Assembly (NCBI RefSeq): GCF_000735695.2
Contig: NZ_JASZ02000001.1
Span: 62,001-126,000, forward strand
Length of the DNA: 64,000 bases
Reading direction: 5' to 3'
Source: Kaistella haifensis DSM 19056
GTDB lineage: Bacteria > Bacteroidota > Bacteroidia > Flavobacteriales > Weeksellaceae
The notes beneath the pieces are model-generated. The model was given only the letters and a program-made list of their open reading frames with translations. It did not search any database and was not told the DNA's origin. Shown here one piece after another: positions 61,239-64,000 of the stretch. Numbering within the stretch: position 1 is the stretch's first letter; the number at the start of each line of letters is the position of its first letter. Both the position numbers and the translations under genes were made by a program.

Positions 61239-61829
61239 TTAAAATAATTCTCCGTAATCCATTTCTCCATCATGAATCGCTTTGAAAGTTTCAACATCTT
61301 CAAATAAAGATAATACTAGGTCTCGCTTTAATTTTGTCGGTTTATCGGAAATTATGCTTCCATAAGAACTCCACGGATAATCGAAAACATTTTCTGTAAA
61401 GCCATATTTTTTGGGAGTATGGTGGATATAATGAATTGCTTTTCGAAGATGTTCTTCAGAATCGATTAATTTTCTTTCAAAATTCTTCTCAAATAATGAT
61501 CCTGTTCTTTCATATCGCTTGTTAATGGCTTTTGCATAAGAGTTGAAAAAATGTCCAAACTGCAAATGAACATCTACCTTTTTTGGAACCTGCGTGGCAG
61601 TATAAATTAATTTTTCGGTATCGATATCACCCTTTATAAAAACTAAAAGATGAAAGTGATTTTTGAGAAGAACCCACGCCAAAATTTCACAAAACGGGGA
61701 AAGATATTGATCCATTCTGTGCAGGAAAAACTCGTAATTTCTTTTTTCAAAGAAAATATTCTGTCCATTATTTCCACGATTGTAAATGTGGTAATAATTT
61801 CCTGGCTCGAGAAGGAGTTTATCTGCCAT
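61239..61829 (-). CDS. REP-associated tyrosine transposase (Y1, HUH)
   Basis: 196 residues of the IS200-like/TnpA-REP family: LEPGNYYHIYNRGNNGQNIFF, the HUH motif in WVLLKNHFHLLVFI (NHFH), and the helix with the likely nucleophile tyrosine in FGHFFNSYAKAINKRYERTGSLFEKNFERK, then IHYIHHTPKKYGF. Frame intact, so it may be active. The ATG at 61829 was chosen over an in-frame TTG at 61874 that lies in the right palindrome. Adjacent to icmF. Confidence 0.9.
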   Translation of the reverse strand: MADKLLLEPGNYYHIYNRGNNGQNIFFEKRNYEFFLHRMDQYLSPFCEILAWVLLKNHFHLLVFIKGDIDTEKLIYTATQVPKKVDVHLQFGHFFNSYAKAINKRYERTGSLFEKNFERKLIDSEEHLRKAIHYIHHTPKKYGFTENVFDYPWSSYGSIISDKPTKLKRDLVLSLFEDVETFKAIHDGEMDYGELF

Positions 61830-61864
61830 TATAATTGGATTTTCTTGTTGATAGCCATCTACAC

Positions 61865-61897
61865 AAACCGTCAAGGTTTTAAAAACCTTGACGGTTT
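61865..61897. repeat. REP-like palindrome, right copy
   Basis: Same 33-base palindrome as 61190-61222, followed by a short T-run, between the transposase start and the icmF stop; could also terminate icmF. Confidence 0.92.
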
Positions 61898-61913
61898 TTT
61901 TAGTTGATAAAAA

Positions 61914-64000
61914 CTACATATTCCGCCTGTATTTTCCGCCCACTTCAAACAAAGCATTAGTAATCTGTCCAAGAGAACAGAATTTCACCGCTTCCATCAT
62001 CACTTCGAAAAGGTTTTTTTGATTGATGGCTGCGTGTTGTAATTCTTCCAAAATCTTCTGTGTATGGGCTTTGTTGGCAATTTGGTAAGTTTCCAAATTT
62101 TTAATCTGCTGTTGCTTTTCCTCTTCAGTAGAACGGATTACTTCGCCAGGTAAAACCGTTGGTGAACCGTCTTTGCCAAGGAAAGTATTCACGCCGACAA
62201 TTGGATATTCGCCGGTATGTTTCAGCCATTCGTAATGCATCGATTCTTCCTGAATTTTGGATCGCTGGTACATGGTTTCCATAGCGCCCAAAACGCCGCC
62301 ACGTTCGGTGATTCGGTCGAATTCAGCATAAACAGCCTCTTCAACTAGATCCGTCAGTTCTTCAATAATGAAAGAACCTTGTAAAGGATTCTCGTTTTTC
62401 GCTAAACCTAATTCTTTATTAATAATCAGCTGAATAGCCATTGCTCTACGCACGGACTCTTCGGTTGGCGTGGTGATCGCCTCGTCGTAAGCATTGGTGT
62501 GCAGCGAGTTGCAGTTATCGTAGATCGCATATAGCGCCTGCAACGTAGTTCTAATATCATTAAAATCGATTTCCTGCGCGTGAAGCGAACGCCCGGAAGT
62601 TTGGATATGGTATTTCAACATCTGGCTTCTTTCGTTGGCGTTGTATTTTTCGCGCATTGCTTTAGCCCAAATTCTTCTTGCGACACGGCCAATCACCGCA
62701 TATTCCGGATCGATACCGTTCGAGAAAAAGAAGGATAAATTCGGAGCAAAATCGTTGATATCCATTCCGCGGCTCAAATAATATTCCACATACGTGAAAC
62801 CGTTTGCAAGCGTAAATGCCAATTGAGAAATCGGATTCGCTCCAGCTTCAGCGATATGGTAACCGGAAATCGACACGGAATAGAAGTTTCTCACTTTTTC
62901 TTTAATGAAATATTCCTGAACGTCGCCCATCAATCTCAAGGCAAATTCGGTAGAGAAAATACAAGTATTTTGCGCCTGATCTTCCTTCAAAATATCTGCC
63001 TGAACCGTTCCACGAACTGTTGCGATGGTTTCGGCTTTAATTTTCGCATACGTTTCCTCATCTAAAATCTCGTCGCCGGTAAGTCCCAATAATTTCAAAC
63101 CCAATCCGTTATTCGAAGGAGGAAGATCGCCGCTATAAGTTGGGCGGCTCAGTCCTTTATCGTCGAATTTCTCTTTGAGTCTTGCTTCAACCTTATCCCA
63201 AAGATTATTTTCCTCAATGTATTTTTCACAGTTCTGATCAATGGCTGCATTCATGAAAAACGCGAGCAACATTGGCGCCGGACCATTAATCGTCATCGAA
63301 ACCGACGTCATTGCATTCACCAAATCGAACCCTGAATAGAGTTTTTTCGCATCATCCAAAGTCGCAATCGAAACTCCTGCATTCCCGATTTTCCCATAAA
63401 TATCCGGCGGAAAAGCAGGATCCTGACCGTAAAGCGTCACCGAATCGAACGCTGTAGAAAGTCTTTTGGCATCCATTTCTGCGGAAACGTAATGAAATCT
63501 TCGGTTGGTTCTTTCGGGTCCTCCTTCTCCGGCAAACATCCTTGTTGGATCTTCTCCAGTTCTTTTGAAAGGATAAATTCCGGCAGTGAATGGAAATGCT
63601 CCGGGAACATTTTCCTGGCCTTTCCAACGAATTAAATCGCCCCAATCCTGAAATTTCGGCAAAGCAATTTTCGGAATTTTAAGATGAGAAAGCGTTTCAG
63701 ATTTGGTCTGAACTTTAATTTCTTTACCCCGAACGAGATAAATATATTCATCAGCTTCGTGCTTCAGTTTGAAATCGTGCCAACCGTTCAAGAAATAAAT
63801 ATTTTCCTGGCTAAGATCTTTTTTGATTTTCTGATATCTTTTTTCGAGGATTTCCTGGGAATTTACATCGTCTTCGAGGATATTTTTGGCGCCTTGAAGT
63901 TGGTAAAGTTTTCTTGCGATCAATGCCTGATCAACCACATCTTTGTCGTAAGCACGGTTGTTTTCAACGATTTCGGAAAGATAGCGAACTCTTTTCGGAG
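61914..64000 (-). CDS. icmF: Fused isobutyryl-CoA mutase IcmF, C-terminal part
   Basis: 695 residues visible; the N-terminal B12-binding and MeaB-like GTPase domains lie beyond the right edge (the frame is open to base 64000, so the internal GTG at 63938 is not the start). Visible: linker ([35 protein letters not shown]) and the mutase barrel: [71 protein letters not shown]. The FKRTGEDP segment, with Phe where methylmalonyl-CoA mutase has Tyr, is diagnostic of IcmF. Interconverts isobutyryl- and n-butyryl-CoA. Ends GGKYRRNM. Confidence 0.93.
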   Translation of the reverse strand, partial: PKRVRYLSEIVENNRAYDKDVVDQALIARKLYQLQGAKNILEDDVNSQEILEKRYQKIKKDLSQENIYFLNGWHDFKLKHEADEYIYLVRGKEIKVQTKSETLSHLKIPKIALPKFQDWGDLIRWKGQENVPGAFPFTAGIYPFKRTGEDPTRMFAGEGGPERTNRRFHYVSAEMDAKRLSTAFDSVTLYGQDPAFPPDIYGKIGNAGVSIATLDDAKKLYSGFDLVNAMTSVSMTINGPAPMLLAFFMNAAIDQNCEKYIEENNLWDKVEARLKEKFDDKGLSRPTYSGDLPPSNNGLGLKLLGLTGDEILDEETYAKIKAETIATVRGTVQADILKEDQAQNTCIFSTEFALRLMGDVQEYFIKEKVRNFYSVSISGYHIAEAGANPISQLAFTLANGFTYVEYYLSRGMDINDFAPNLSFFFSNGIDPEYAVIGRVARRIWAKAMREKYNANERSQMLKYHIQTSGRSLHAQEIDFNDIRTTLQALYAIYDNCNSLHTNAYDEAITTPTEESVRRAMAIQLIINKELGLAKNENPLQGSFIIEELTDLVEEAVYAEFDRITERGGVLGAMETMYQRSKIQEESMHYEWLKHTGEYPIVGVNTFLGKDGSPTVLPGEVIRSTEEEKQQQIKNLETYQIANKAHTQKILEELQHAAINQKNLFEVMMEAVKFCSLGQITNALFEVGGKYRRNM

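Larger units (their letters stand above)
61190..61897. mobile_element. REP-associated Y1 transposase element with flanking palindromes
   Basis: A 708-base unit: two identical 33-base palindromes (61190-61222 and 61865-61897) bracket a Y1 transposase gene. This is the layout of RAYT (TnpA-REP) domesticated elements, in which the enzyme recognises and can spread the palindromes. No further copies were noticed in this window. Confidence 0.8.

Noticed and set aside
63858-63938. Start of a 674-residue mutase at GTG 63938
   Set aside because: The frame stays open and IcmF-like to the window edge; the gene is truncated by the window, not starting here.

Overview
The window is a chromosomal stretch of a Bacteroidota, most likely a Chryseobacterium-like member of the Flavobacteriia (family Weeksellaceae). 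This rests on FYAQ/FSQ-type signal peptides, head-GIN (DUF2807), DUF4252, DUF3822 and DUF4295 proteins, the rpmB-rpmG-DUF4295 cluster, and many exact TAnnTTTG promoter boxes a short distance before start codons. I saw no rRNA, tRNA or CRISPR array. Genes are dense; the longest gene-free stretch is just under 300 bases.

Layout. 1-2.4 kb: two tandem OmpA-family barrel genes behind folK. 2.5-9 kb: sppA, a GlsB-like gene, ftsY, a pair of secreted proteins (the larger split by an in-frame TGA), then DUF4295, rpmG and rpmB. 9-25.9 kb: housekeeping genes (proC, murB, an aminotransferase, an M3 peptidase, a lemA-TPM-TPM operon, folA, glyA, a Smr protein, rsmD, murI, a TRIC channel gene, coaD, ddl). 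26-41 kb: lpxK-punA, an NYN-domain protein, dinB, a cytoplasmic alpha-amylase, an orphan barstar, a CPA1 antiporter, an alcohol dehydrogenase, a phosphodiesterase, coaE, an MBL hydrolase, a GxxExxY cassette and ruvB-WG-paiB. 41-49.3 kb: hutI, a DUF695-like gene and an incomplete phenylacetate (paa) cluster. 49.3-53.1 kb: a higBA toxin-antitoxin pair and an ECF sigma / putative anti-sigma / DUF4252-GIN / DUF4252 lipoprotein operon. 53-64 kb: guaB, a DUF4407 gene, ruvC, an M16 peptidase, a serine hydrolase, a REP-associated transposase between identical palindromes, and the C-terminal part of icmF.

The paa cluster has paaB, paaC, paaD, paaG and paaH, but paaA (the catalytic oxygenase subunit) is not upstream of paaB. 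A lipoprotein gene sits between paaC and paaD, a four-helix-bundle gene between paaG and paaH, and paaI carries a one-base frameshift. Its spacers are full of short repeats. It looks like a decaying or rearranged operon.

The most unusual pattern is three small single-gene cassettes, each bounded by its own inverted or palindromic repeats: a Y1 (RAYT) transposase gene between two identical 33-base palindromes, a GxxExxY gene between 28-base imperfect inverted repeats (24/28), and a four-helix-bundle gene between 47-base imperfect inverted repeats (39/47). The last two carry no recognisable transposase and may be a class of small passively mobilised element. An empty hairpin of the same AATTTGAAAATTT family lies between paaD and paaG.
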